This document shows positions 1 through 10,348 of a stretch of 64,000 bases of DNA, piece after piece; within the stretch, counting starts at the first letter, position 1; every line of letters starts with the position of its first letter. Source of the stretch: Dipteronia dyeriana (lineage: Eukaryota; Streptophyta; Magnoliopsida; Sapindales; Sapindaceae); assembly GCA_032871835.1 (NCBI GenBank), contig CM065295.1:44514360-44578359 (forward strand). The letters run 5' to 3'. A program made the position numbers and the translations under genes. Under the pieces are notes generated by a model, which saw only the letters and a list, made by a program, of their open reading frames with translations, did not search any database and had not been told where the DNA came from.

Positions 1-580
1 AACTCAAATTTTCCTATTTCATTGTTCACCACATCTAACCACATCTAACCACATGGCCCTATTACAACCAAGGGAAAGTCCTATTTGATCTATGATATGT
101 CTTGATTGGTAATATTTGTTGGTGCTTGATCTTCCACGTTCATGGCATAGTGAATCATTCATATGCTAGTTTATAGACATTATCGGGTTTTGAATGTATA
201 TTGTATAAAATGCATTAGAATCCTATGCATAAATTAAATCTTTGCATACCTTGAATGAGTGTGAACTTAGAAATCTGAGTGGTAAAAAGAGAGTGAAGAC
301 AGGTGAGGATTAGAGTCGAAGTGAATTATGCCTAAGGTGTGGGGCCGAGTAGTTCCTGATATGAGAGCGTTCTTAGGTGTGGGATTTGTGATAGTGCGAG
401 TTTCCCTCAAGTGCATTCGAGTTGTTTTGGATTAAGTTGTATATGTCTACTTTTCTTTATCACACATCCTTGCATCTCATCACTGACTGGACATGCAACT
501 TATTAAATTAGTTGTTTTGAGTCTGTGAGAGTTTTAGACTGAGTCAATTTTGTCTGTGTCTTATTTGTGTCATTTTAAGG
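1..580 (+). mobile_element. 3' non-coding internal region of an Athila-like element
   Basis: No open frame is seen. The block containing gtgaggattagagtcga (near 303-320) recurs on the minus strand near 35750, at the equivalent place upstream of another Athila-like 3' LTR. This identifies the stretch as the untranslated region between the last ORF and the 3' LTR. The rest of the element lies outside the window to the left. Confidence 0.6.
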
Positions 581-620
581 TTTGCTCGAAGACGAGAAAA
601 TGTTTGGTTTCGGGGGTATT
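581..620 (+). other. Hairpin plus polypurine tract before the 3' LTR
   Basis: TTTGCTCG (581-588) pairs with CGAGAAAA (593-600) around a 4-nt loop, with one mismatch. It is followed by a G-rich tract (611-620, cgggggtatt) directly abutting the LTR. The tract is the expected plus-strand primer of a Ty3/Gypsy element. The same hairpin-tract order is present on the minus strand at 35423-35461. Confidence 0.65.
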
Positions 621-1136
621 TGATAATGCCAAAATTTTTATATATTTTGGCCCTCAATTCCATTTCTTTTGTTTCATTTTCTTATGTTTTTATGTGTCTT
701 ATGGCTTTTTGGATTAGGTACATTATGGAAGAAAGGATGGAAAAATGTGGAGTTGTGCAGAAAACAGACCAGAATCGATGAAGTAATAAAGTGTCAGCAT
801 GCCGGTACTGCACGGGTCCTTACCCACGCACTACCCGCACCGAGAGATGGAATCGAAAGACTGGCATTTGCGCAGGTACCACCTGTGCACTACTAGTGCA
901 TAACCCGTTCATTTGAGCAACCTAGAGAGGAAAAACATGGGCATTAGGTCCTTGAGTGGGCACATGCGCGGGTCTCCACTAATGCATAACCCATACATTT
1001 CATTGAACCCGAGAGATGGAAGTCAGGTGCATCAGGTCATTACGCGGTTACTGCACGGGTTCGTACTTGAGTTATATCCACGTAATTCACTCGCCAGACA
1101 CACAACATCAACATTTTCATACCTAAATTGGGAATC

Positions 1137-1147
1137 CTATAAATACA
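1137..1147 (+). promoter_or_regulatory. TATA box of LTR-a
   Basis: The sequence tataaatacat matches the TATA boxes at the same position in sister LTRs (51067, 53971, and 33791 on the minus strand). Transcription would start a few tens of bases downstream, upstream of the hairpin array. Confidence 0.6.
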
Positions 1148-1691
1148 TCCTTTTCTTATTTTAAAGAGGACACTCCCCACTCTTCCAAGCATGAAATTTC
1201 TCCCATTTTTATCTCTAATTACTAACCTAGATCTAGGAATCTTTCCTCACCCAATCTTACCATCATCTTCCTCATCTACTCGATGACACTTGGGGAATTG
1301 GATTCAAGCTTCAAGGAAGGAGGAGTTTCACATTGGTTTTTTCTATCTTTCTTCTCCTAATTATTTTTATGTATTTGTCATGAGTGGCTAAATATCCCAC
1401 TAAGGGATTGATGTGAAACACTTGTGGATGTTGGGCCTTGTATTAAACTTTATTCATTTTATTAAATCTAATAATTATGTTTCATTCATTACTTTAATTG
1501 CTTCTCTTAATTGGTATGTCTTTGATTGTACACTCCTCTCTTTGCTAATTGATTGAGGGAATTAATTGAGTAGTTGACTAGGTATACACTCTATTTGATC
1601 TTCTTAAGCTCATTTGCATGGAAGGGTTTAACAAGAGTACACTCCTCATGTGAGACCCGGACTTTATAATCTTAATATTTATCTAATCTCA

Positions 1692-1916
1692 AATGGCTGG
1701 CCAATTCTATACACTCTAGGTTGGTTGCTTGTGAGAGATTAAACACCAATACTATACACTCAAGATTGGTGACATTATTATGAGATTAGTCCCTTAATTT
1801 GATCGATGTGCATTCCTAAACAATCTCAAGAGAGTGACCAATACTATACACTCTATGTTGGTCATTTATGAGAGATAAATAATCAACACTATACATTCTA
1901 GGTAGATTACATAAGA
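1692..1916 (+). other. Hairpin array in LTR-a
   Basis: At least four units share a loop core like CTATACACTCTA. CACCAAT (1744-1750) pairs with ATTGGTG (1765-1771). GAGTGACCAA (1832-1841) pairs with TTGGTCATTT (1858-1867), all ten positions with two G-U pairs. CCAA/TTGG brackets 1702-1725, and TAATC/GATTA brackets the last unit. Loops are conserved and stems differ between units. Confidence 0.6.
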
Positions 1917-2282
1917 TTAATTATACATTTATGAGAGTTTTTAATTTGCCCATAATTAACTTCTTGGATCCATCAATTCCTTAGTCCTCACTTCCATACT
2001 TTAACACATATTACTTATTAACTTAGTTGCATGCTAGATTAATTAACTTAATTGTAGTTTGCATCTTAGTTATTAACTTTTCAAAACCTAACCTTTTATA
2101 TTTACATTTTCTTGCTTTGTTTAATTAGTATTAATTAACTAGTTTTAGCCATTCAATTTCCCTTTCCCTGTGGACGACACCCGACTTGCCATTGTACTAG
2201 TTTTATAAACTTTTAAGGCATCGTTGTGGTTTTTATAAATATTTTTGTCGTACGATTTCTAACGACAAAAACTTACACATCA

Positions 2283-4100
2283 AATCTTGGTGTCTAATGG
2301 CTCGTTTCATAGTGATAGTAGACATTCAATGGATTTCATGTGCTTAAGGTGGAAACTGGAACTTTCAGGCGAAATGAGCATTATTTATCAAGAAAATGTG
2401 CCTAGTGAGCATACAAACCAAGCATATGAGCAAACCCGAGAAATATCAGAAAGGCAACAGGTCCATGCGAGGGTCAATAAACGGGTTCTTACCAGAGCAT
2501 CACATGTTGTAACTCAGTTGAAGACGAGTTTTTAGCCATTTGAAGAAGAGTAAAGTTATCCTTTCATGCCTATTTCATACCCTAGCCTCTCAAACCTATA
2601 AATACATCACTTTGAGACAAGACCCAAAATCAACCAATTATCCATTCATTCAATTAATCCATCCATTCCACATTTCATCATCTCCACATAATCAAGAGAG
2701 AGAAAGAAGCTTCCAAAGGCATCCATGAAGGTTTTCCTCCATGGATGCCTCCCCACAATCACTTTCTACTTGCAGCCACCCATCTTTGGAGAAGATTCAA
2801 GAGGAAAGAGCACCCTACCTTTTCTACAGTGAGGAGGAGCTTCAATGGAGCTTGGAGATACGAGATGACAATTGGGCCACTGTCTGAGCTTAAAGATCCG
2901 AGAGTGACACTTTGGGTTTCTTCTATTTACTGTTCGCTTGCTATTTTCGTCTTTGATGTGTATCCCCATTTAGGAAATATGTAAACCTTAATACTAGTTT
3001 AATTTAATTGATTGACTTGTATTTGATTTCTACTTGTATTGTCCTATTTAATTGCACTTAATTGATTATTGACTTGTCTTGAGTTGGATTGACAACCTAA
3101 CTCTTGATGTATATTTAGGGACATCTCTTGTCTTCACATTCATGGGATGTAGAGTAGAAATTGATATGTGTTTATGATTGGGATTAGGGGTAGATTAATG
3201 TTATTTAGGAGTAGATTAATTAAGCATCCCATGATTGCTCATATATCGATAGATTATTCAAAATGCATGTTTTGGATTGACTTGAGTGCTTTTATTTGTT
3301 TGGGTGGAACTGTTGAAGAGCATACACTCTGTATTTGTGGGCTTCGGTTCTATAAACCTACATGTATACACGACCCTTGAGGATTGCTCGTACGATACAC
3401 TCTCGTTGAGCAGCAATCGGGTCGCGACTCTTGGTTGTTACTCATACGATGCACTCTTGGCGAGTGGTGGTCAAGAGTCCATTTATGCTTAATGCTTCCA
3501 TTGATTGTTGCTTACATGAGACATGTGAGTTATGATTGGTGGTCGATCATATGTTTATCTCTTTAATATTTGTTTTTAAATGCGGTCTTTAGTGATTGCT
3601 CATGTGACACACTCTCGGTGAGTAGCTTAGAAAACTAGACGACCCTCTTATTACCATATCTAGAGGTCATACTAAAGGCTAGGTTGAACCCAATATAGGA
3701 GTGTCTTTGAGGTTAGTTAATTTCTGTGGCACAAATATTTTGGGTGGTCATGAGTACCTCATGTATCCATTTTCTTGCATCTCTCCTATCTATCCTATTT
3801 TTGTTTATCATTTTAATCACCATTCTCACCCCTTCTAGTTCTCTTATGTTTTCTTTATTTGTTTCTTTTCATTGCTCTTGTACACACATGCACACAACAT
3901 CTTACACTTCACACATACCATTCTCACCCCTACCGTGTTCTTATTTACATTGCTTTCAATAATCTCTAAAACTTTAGATGATCAACGGATGACACCTCCC
4001 TGTGGACGATACCCTCGCTTACCACTTTACTAAGTTTTCAAAACTTTAGAGCACATTATGCAGGAACAAATTTATAAATATCTTTTGAATTCATAATTTC
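2283..4100 (+). mobile_element. Degenerate Athila-type LTR (LTR-x)
   Basis: A TATA box at 2597 (tataaata), a hairpin array at 3300-3625 and the U5-like box ctccctgtggacgatacc (near 3996-4013) occur in the same order as in LTR-a, although overall similarity is low. The 5' end is not identifiable and probably truncated against LTR-a. The 3' end is placed roughly where the minus-strand coiled-coil ORF begins. Short ORFs here lack any family signature. Confidence 0.5.
3382..3625 (+). other. Long G-U-rich hairpins in LTR-x
   Basis: GACTCTTGGTTGTTACTC (3426-3443) pairs with GAGTGGTGGTCAAGAGTC (3462-3479) at all 18 positions, six of them G-U, around an 18-nt loop containing GCACTCTTGG. Neighbouring units are GATTGCTC (3383-3390) with a bulged partner ending near 3418, and TTGCTCA (3596-3602) with TGAGTAG (3619-3625). 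All loops contain an ACACTCT or GCACTCT core. Pairing is good only for the plus-strand RNA. Confidence 0.7.
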
Positions 4101-4104
4101 TTAA

Positions 4105-4740
4105 TTATAGAAAAAGCGCGTTCAAAATGAGTCGAAGGCTCTTCTGGATGATTCCTTTTCTATTTTTAGTGTTTCCTCCTTCTTGCCAAGTTTTTTCCTT
4201 CACTTTCTCCAAGACATTTGCTTTATGCTCCACTTCTATGAGTAGCTCGTTTGTCTTTCTAATATGTTCTTCCATGAATTCTTCTGATAATCTTTCATGC
4301 TCTTTCAACTTCATCAAATCTGATTTTTTCTCAACCTCAAGGCATTCCACTAACTTTCCCAAGTCCTTAATTTTAGATGCAAATTCTTGTACTTCTTTCC
4401 CAAGCGACTCAGTTTCTTCCTTTAGTGATTTGACTTCAAGCAGGAGCTTTATCTTTTCCTTTTTGAGCTTATCAACTGATGTGCTTTCTAAAGCTTCCTT
4501 GCCTTCTAGCTTTTCCTCCATGATCTGAATCTTCCTTTTGTATTCTTCTCTCATTTCTTCTTTTCCTTTGGAAGTCTTCAACACTTTTTCTCTAAGTAAA
4601 TCTATGCTTGTTCTCAGCAGATCCAACTCCAACATCAATTTTGAATCCCCTTGGTAGCTCTGGTTGGAGGTTTGAATGGGACTATTGAAGTTCTCTCCAG
4701 ATGTGGACTCAATTGGATGGTCTGGCTCGCTCGACGACAT
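4105..4740 (-). CDS. Coiled-coil ORF of a non-autonomous retroelement (211 aa)
   Basis: This is the first ORF after the primer site at 5042-5059 on the same strand, so it occupies the gag position. The N-terminus is Ser/Glu-rich (starts MSSSEPDHPIES). Residues ~36-190 are an uninterrupted Lys/Glu/Leu heptad-type coiled coil. No capsid-like domain, zinc knuckle or protease is visible before the frame runs into the LTR-x junction near 4105, so the natural C-terminus is lost. Its Lys/Glu-rich sequence resembles the coiled-coil parts of the chimeric ORFs at 62454-63797 and 5297-5657. A multimerising structural protein is inferred; function is unproven. The ATG at 4740 is the first in frame. Confidence 0.55.
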   Translation of the reverse strand: MSSSEPDHPIESTSGENFNSPIQTSNQSYQGDSKLMLELDLLRTSIDLLREKVLKTSKGKEEMREEYKRKIQIMEEKLEGKEALESTSVDKLKKEKIKLLLEVKSLKEETESLGKEVQEFASKIKDLGKLVECLEVEKKSDLMKLKEHERLSEEFMEEHIRKTNELLIEVEHKANVLEKVKEKTWQEGGNTKNRKGIIQKSLRLILNALFL

Positions 4741-5041
4741 ATATATTTGTTGATTTTATATTCAAATGCCTGACAAGATGATCAAATTTAAAAAAGGTCC
4801 TCAGTTAGCTGCTCGTTAAACTCCAAATATATAATTCTTTACCACATCTTCAAAGGACATATTTCAGTCATATGGATCATCAATATGCTCATGTCTACGC
4901 CCTGTGTTTTGCCTGAAGTAATCCATAAAACCCAAAACAAAAGAAAACAAAACCTACCAAAGCGTAAAAAGAAACTAAAGAAACCTAAAATAACTAAGAA
5001 CCTAACTAGAAAACCTGAACTAACCAACTAATTAGCACCTT
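4741..5041 (-). mobile_element. Leader between primer site and coiled-coil ORF
   Basis: About 300 bp of untranslated leader. Nothing coding is supported, and the 62-aa frame here is low-complexity and chance-like. Packaging and dimerisation signals would lie here in a functional element. Confidence 0.5.
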
Positions 5042-5059
5042 TCCCCGGTATAGACGCCA
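5042..5059 (-). other. Primer binding site, tRNA-Asp type
   Basis: Read on the minus strand this is TGGCGTCTATACCGGGGA, starting 2 nt after the LTR end. It matches the complement of the plant tRNA-Asp 3' end (TGGCGCCGTTGCCGGGGA) at 14 of 18 positions. That tRNA is the usual primer of Athila-like elements. Confidence 0.7.
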
Positions 5060-5061
5060 TT

Positions 5062-5296
5062 TGATGTATACGTTTTTGTCGTTAGAAATCGTACATCAAA
5101 AATATTTATAAAAACCACAACAATGCCTCAAAAGTTTATAAAAATATTACAAAGGCAAGTTGGGTGTCGTCCACAGGGAAAGGGAAATTGAATGGCTAAA
5201 ACTAGTTAACTAATACTAACTAAATAAAGCATGGAAATGTAAATATAAATGGTTGGGTTTTGAAAAGTTAATAACTAATATGCAAACTACAATTAT
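5062..5296 (-). mobile_element. 5' LTR, truncated (LTR-b)
   Basis: Only the last ~235 bp of an LTR-a family copy remain, including the U5 box (ccctgtggacgacaccc on the minus strand) and the terminal catca. The homology stops near 5296, where coding sequence of another element begins. Confidence 0.75.
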
Positions 5297-5657
5297 GTCT
5301 TCAAACTCTTCTGAGAGTTTAGCAAACCCAACTAGGTCTTTTGAAATTGCCATCTTTTCACCCTTAACCTTCACAATTTTCTTCTCAATCTTCTTATTGA
5401 GGTTGGAGAGTTCTTACACTTTTTTCTTCTTAGTCTCATTCTCCTCCTTAAGAAGTTCAATTTCTTGATGAAGTTTTTTGTTTTTCTCTTCTAACTCCTT
5501 CTCTCCTTGCTTAAAATCTCTAGTTATCTCTCCAAGCATTTCTTCATAAAAAATTGCATCTTCTTTCTTTGAAACTTCTTTTTCTTCAATACCATCGAGG
5601 TGACCCTCTTCCATTTCATATGCTAATTCAACTACATTTACATGTTTTCAAACCTTG
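5297..5657 (-). pseudogene. Coiled-coil module following an Athila-like protease
   Basis: This continues the protease frame of 5628-6317 after a frameshift near 5645. The translated stretch includes HVNVVELAYEMEEG, then a Glu/Lys-rich heptad region (positions 5614-5414), a stop near 5414, and further coiled-coil sequence to the LTR-b boundary. There is no reverse transcriptase where an autonomous element would have it. The protease-then-coiled-coil order matches the intact ORF at 62454-63797, so this is probably a decayed and truncated relative. Confidence 0.55.
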
Positions 5658-6317
5658 CCTTTTATTCTTCCGACCTTTCGACTTCTCCATTACAAAACAT
5701 CCTTCTTCACTCACCTTATCATTAGGTCCATCCATATAGAATTCTACTCTCCTATCACCACAGCTAAAGGATAAATGTCTTGAAACTGCATTCACAATCA
5801 TTCCCATTATGGCCATGAATGACCTACCTAAAAGTAAATTCCAATCACGATCTAGAATTCCATCTTCTTTCATTTCCAAAATCACAAAGTCAACTGGTAC
5901 CTTGAGCCCATGTACATCCAACTGCACATCTTCAATTTTACCAACTCGGGCCAAAGTAGAATTGTCAGCCAATTTAAAGATTATGGAGGAAGGCTTAATA
6001 GAATCAATCTTCACCTGCCTATAAACTTGGAGGGGCATCAAATTGATGCTTGCCCCCGTATCGAGCACTGCCTCCATGATACATGAATATTCTATGCCCA
6101 ATGGAATTATGAAACTCCTAGGGTCTTCCAACTTTGATGGGATAGTCTTCCTCATCACAGGCTCATTATCCCCTATAGTCATCATCTCTTCACCTAGCTC
6201 CTCATTCTCTGCATTTTCTCCTGGCTTGAATAATTCGAGAGCAACTCCTCCCACATTTGATTCCTTATTCTCACCTTGCACCACTTCCACAACTTTTGCA
6301 TGTTCATTCTCACTCAC
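5628..6317 (-). pseudogene. Retroviral-type aspartic protease, Athila-like
   Basis: The active-site motif VLDTGASINLMP lies in the first half. The ILLGRP-equivalent is LLLGRS, and the segment between (KLADNSTLARVGKIEDVQL) is typical of the Athila/Tat protease domain. This enzyme cleaves the gag-pol polyprotein during particle maturation. The frame is open for 229 residues but broken at both ends: upstream gag contains stops and downstream continuation needs a frameshift. Catalytic Asp-Thr-Gly is retained, unlike Asp-Leu-Gly in the copy at 62454-63797. Confidence 0.8.
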
Positions 6318-6801
6318 TGATTTCCTTTTTTCTATATGAGTATGGACACTACTATCTGAGTTAACTGAGTCGCCACTCTTCTGAGTGAGGTATCAATGCC
6401 AAGGTTCCTCTGTTCAATAGAGTCAATATAATTTTGCACTTTTTATTGAGTTACATTTTAAGCGTTGATGAAGTCTTGATTTGATTTCTGGTGGCTCTAT
6501 ACCAACTACTTCATCATTTCTTGAAGTGTCTTGATCCTTGTTTGATATTGTCCTAATTGGTTGTTGAAATTTCTTGAAGGGTGTATTTCTGTATTCCACC
6601 ACTGGTTGCTTAGGCCACCATGATTTTTGTATCTGTTATAACCTTAATTTTGAAATCCTTGGTTCCATTTGGAGTTAATGTTATTGCTCCATGATAAATT
6701 CAGATGACTTCTTTAACCTGGATTGTATGTATGGGAGTACGGGTCATTTCTTTATCATTGGAAGCATCCCAACACTTGAGCCTCCTCTTGCTCACATTGA
6801 T
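6318..6801 (-). pseudogene. Athila-like gag, C-terminal part
   Basis: Minus-strand translation gives, with stops, NDPYSHTYNPG and LNLSWSNN. These align with NDPFSNTYNPRS and PNFSWRDN of the gag at 60826-62450. A Gln/Asn-rich tail and a short helical segment before the protease follow. The part nearer the gag N-terminus continues at 9234, beyond the insertion. Confidence 0.65.
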
Positions 6802-9233
6802 TGTAGGGAAAAGAGTGGTTCAAAACGCAACGGAAGCGTGATAAAAAAAAATTAGGGTTTGCGTATAAATAAAAAAAAATCTATTTTATGCAACGAAAAC
6901 CTTAACCCTAGATTAATTGACGTATATAAAAAGTGTCGTACCTTTTTCTCGTGACGATTGAACAAGCGCTGAATTGATTCCGTAAGATCTTCCAATCCAA
7001 TCACGAACATGAATCACCTAGGAGTGTGGGCTCCCTTTCTTTAAATTGTATACCATATGATGGAAACAAACAAAATCTATTTCGTTGTTAGTTACAAATA
7101 TCCTCCAAGAGAAAAATCAAGAGCGTCCTGCCACTTGTGAATTATCAATCAATTTGATTGAAACTCGCATGAACCTTGATTCGATATTGTACACAAAACC
7201 CTTTTGATATAAAGGATACTAGTGTACTATCGAAAACAAAAACGTTCTCTTTTTCTCTTTGCTCATTGGCCGAATTCCACACCCTTTTTCTATGAGTTGA
7301 TTGAATTTTGTCTAGAGCAAAAACTAATTTTTCTCCCTCAAAATTCTCTCTTGCTATGCCAAATTCTCTCTTGAAAATTACCTAGCATGACCGAAATTTT
7401 CATCATAGAATTCTTAGGGCTGGCCGAAAATCACACACACATATATATAGGATCATAAATCCTTTCCTAAGAAGGATTTACTTGGTTGGCAAGAATCCTT
7501 TCCTTAGGTGGATTTATTTGGTAGTTAAGAATCCTTATCTAAAAGGAAATCTAACTTCTCCTATATCCATGTGGGCTGGCCGAATTTCTCATTGATATAG
7601 ATTAGGAGAGTTTATTCTTTTCCTAAGAAGGATTACTTGGTAGTTAAGAATCCTTTCCTTAGGTAGATTTACTTGGTGGTTAAGAATCCTTTTTAAAAAG
7701 GAATTCTATCCTAACACCAAGATTCCTAATCAAACTCAATAGTGTATTTGTAACCATATTAAAGACTTTCTAATTTGATTAGATAAATAATTCCTTTTAT
7801 TTATCTACTTATCAAATATAGTCTTTAACATTAACTATACTACCAACAATAGTATAGTTTTAGGAGACCATCTACTACAAGGAAAACGATTTTGACTTTT
7901 AATTAAATAATTAATTAATCAACAAATTAATTAATTTCTATTTAATTAAATAATAAAATAAAATAATATATTTAAGCTATTTCTTAATAGCCTTTGCCGC
8001 CCATACCATATATAAGGGTCATATATTATTTTTCTTATTTTATTAAATCCATTGGACTTTAATAAAAAGTCCACATGTGAACTAGACCTATTCTTACAAA
8101 AAAAAAACAAGTTCTCATGCCTTATTACAATTCTAGATGGACCCCTAAATTGGTCCGGTAGAATATATCAAGTGATCCATGCAAGTTCGTGTGGATTGGG
8201 GATCTTGGCGGGCTATCTAAATTTAATCTCCAATAGACACAACCCAATCACAATCAATAAATGATTCACTTAGGTTCGATCTATTTAATTTTAGTTCATT
8301 CCACTAAAGAACTAAAATTGAACTCTCAAATAAAGATAGAATAAGTTGATGTTACTCATTCATACCCTAGACAACCTTATTGGAGAAAGTGTATCCTCGT
8401 GAAGAATACCAGTAATCGCCAAGAGCTCATAGACCGTCTATAGCTCTTCAAGTTACCATATTTACTCATATGACAACATTTTGAACTTGGATATTTTGAC
8501 TTGTCCAGAAGCCATGTTTAATTAGACACTATTGAAAACTTAACGTTAAGATTTAATATCCAATACCTCAAAATATCCATATGATGGTATTTTACTCTCA
8601 TTCAATAAATGGAGCCACGATGTCCATATCTATAAATAAAGTCCTCTATAAATTAACAAATGAATATCACCAAACTATCGAGGATAGACTATGCTATATA
8701 ATCATACTCATTAATAGCTCAAATGCTAACACTTGCAACCATAAGTCTATCATTTATCTCAGGATTGAGACAGACTCTCCGATTGTCTTCAAATGAAAAC
8801 TTTTATCCATTGACGGTTCTAGATAAAGTATTTCATTTTGATCCTATTCAATGCTCTCAGTGCACTAGATTCTTTTGTCCAAAGACACCACACTTTGATG
8901 ATTTTAGACTCATCATAACACATTTGATCCCACTCAAATGCTAGCAAAAGAATCTACAACTTTGACAAGATAAAGGCACCCAACCTTCTATCTTAAGTTG
9001 TGAATATTATTCAAGACTAACTAAAGAATTGTGTCTACCTCATACATATCTAAATGTATGAACAATTCTTCTTTTCTCATAGTCTTTTTGACCTTATGAT
9101 TATTCACTTTTGACAATTATAATAATAAAACTATAAATGCTATAAGATTTGTTAAACTAGAAATCACTTTATTCATATGAAAAGATTGTTTAATTACAAT
9201 ATTATACTTTTGCTATCGAGCATAATCCTAACA
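6802..9233 (-). mobile_element. 2.4-kb LTR-type insertion (solo LTR or LARD)
   Basis: The ends are TGTAGGG...CCTAACA (minus strand TGTTAGG...CCTACA). Flanks are TTGAT (6797-6801) and TTGAC (9234-9238), a 5-bp target duplication with one mismatch, lying within gag. On the minus strand a TATA-like cctatatatatgtg (near 7437-7450) supports minus orientation. No conserved protein was recognised; the short frames inside are AT-rich noise. A very long solo LTR or a non-coding large retrotransposon derivative both fit. Confidence 0.65.
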
Positions 9234-10172
9234 TTGACATTCCCCTATCATTGAATCACTCATAACTTGGTTCACTTGGGCACCGAACTTGAACAAATTA
9301 TTCACCAAGTCCTTCACGGAATGCATTTTCTTCATCATCCTAGACATTTCAATTGCAACAAATGTGCCTCAATCAATTTCTATCTTGCCACCTCTCCTTG
9401 TGTTGGAGGATCTCTGTTGTGAATTTTGGGTCAACTTCTCCATAATCTCATAAGCCTCCGGGACCCTCTTATCAGCAATTGTACATCCACAAGCATTGTC
9501 CACCATCACCTAAGTGATAGTGGAGAGTCTCTGGTAAAATGAAGTGACATTCAATTCTTCTGGATAGGTGTGTGGTGGCACTTGTGCTAGAAGAAGGCGG
9601 AATATCTCTCATGCTTCATGAAACGGCTCACAGTCTTCCTTACTGATGTGGCAATCTTTATCTTCAACTCTCTAGCCTCTGCAATTAGAAAGAATTTGTT
9701 ATAGAAAGCTTTGCACAGATCTGGCCATGTGGTGAGTGTACCTGGCCTCAATGTCATGTACCACTGCATGGCACGTTCCTTCAAGCAATACTAGAAATAT
9801 CACATCTGTAATTGTCCCTTGGTCAACACTATATTCTAGACCACTATTGGGAATGTCTCTAGCTTTGCGCTATACTGCTTCATAAATTATATACAACTAT
9901 CAGTAGGTAGCCCATTGAATGATGGCAACAAGTTAACATGCATACCCTTAAACTCGTATTGCCTAGTGATGTCATCTAGGACAATAGCAATAGGTTACTC
10001 ATCTTCTATCTATGGGAAAGTGTACTCCCCAATTGTTATATCTAAATCATCCTCATGTGTTTCTTACTCTTCAATCAGCATATTTGGTGGGTTTGCATCA
10101 GCCATTTCCTCATCCAACAGATTACTCTCAAATTGCCTAATTATCCTACCAATCATACTGATGTTATTTTAG
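9234..10172 (-). pseudogene. Athila-like gag, capsid part
   Basis: Conceptual translation with several stops gives PIAIVLDDITRQYEFKG, NLLPSFNGLPTD and KERAMQWYMTLRPGTLTTWP. These align block for block with the gag at 60826-61359 (PLCIALDEAARNYELKS, NLLPAFYGLLNED, KEKVKTWLLTLPPASLTTWE). This is the retrotransposon gag (capsid) domain. Its longest open piece is 9587-9784. Stops and the downstream insertion make it non-functional. Confidence 0.75.
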
Positions 10173-10320
10173 GTGGATAAACTAGTTTTCCAAGCAAACG
10201 CCTACCGTGCATAAGCCTAAACACCTAAGACTATACAAAGAAAAGAAACACAAGGTAAAAGAAAACTAAAGCAATAAAAAACTAACTAAAGCTAAATCTA
10301 ATCACAACTACATACGACGA
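10173..10320 (-). mobile_element. Leader between primer site and gag
   Basis: About 150 bp between the primer binding site and the gag start region. No ORF or repeat is seen. Confidence 0.4.
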
Positions 10321-10338
10321 TCCCCGACAGTGGTGCCA
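10321..10338 (-). other. Primer binding site, tRNA-Asp type
   Basis: The minus-strand sequence TGGCACCACTGTCGGGGA matches the tRNA-Asp complement at most positions and closely resembles the site at 60642-60659. It lies about 10 nt from the presumed LTR end. Confidence 0.7.
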
Positions 10339-10348
10339 TTTTTAACAA

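Larger units (their letters stand above)
621..2282 (+). mobile_element. 3' LTR of Athila-like element (LTR-a)
   Basis: It begins TGATAATGCC and ends ACACATCA, giving TGAT...ATCA termini over 1,662 bp. A purine tract precedes it and a TATA box lies at 1137. The region 1560-1960 carries repeated small hairpins. Near 2160-2185 is the box ccctgtggacgacaccc, shared by all LTRs of this family. Related copies lie at 5062 (minus), 32601 (minus), 50899 and 53540. The sequence just after 2282 is only weakly primer-site-like, so I read this as a 3' LTR, not a 5' LTR. Confidence 0.8.

Noticed and set aside
8052..8944. Three 70-73-aa plus-strand frames inside the 2.4-kb insertion
   Set aside because: AT-rich, no family signature, and antisense to the TATA-defined orientation of the insertion.
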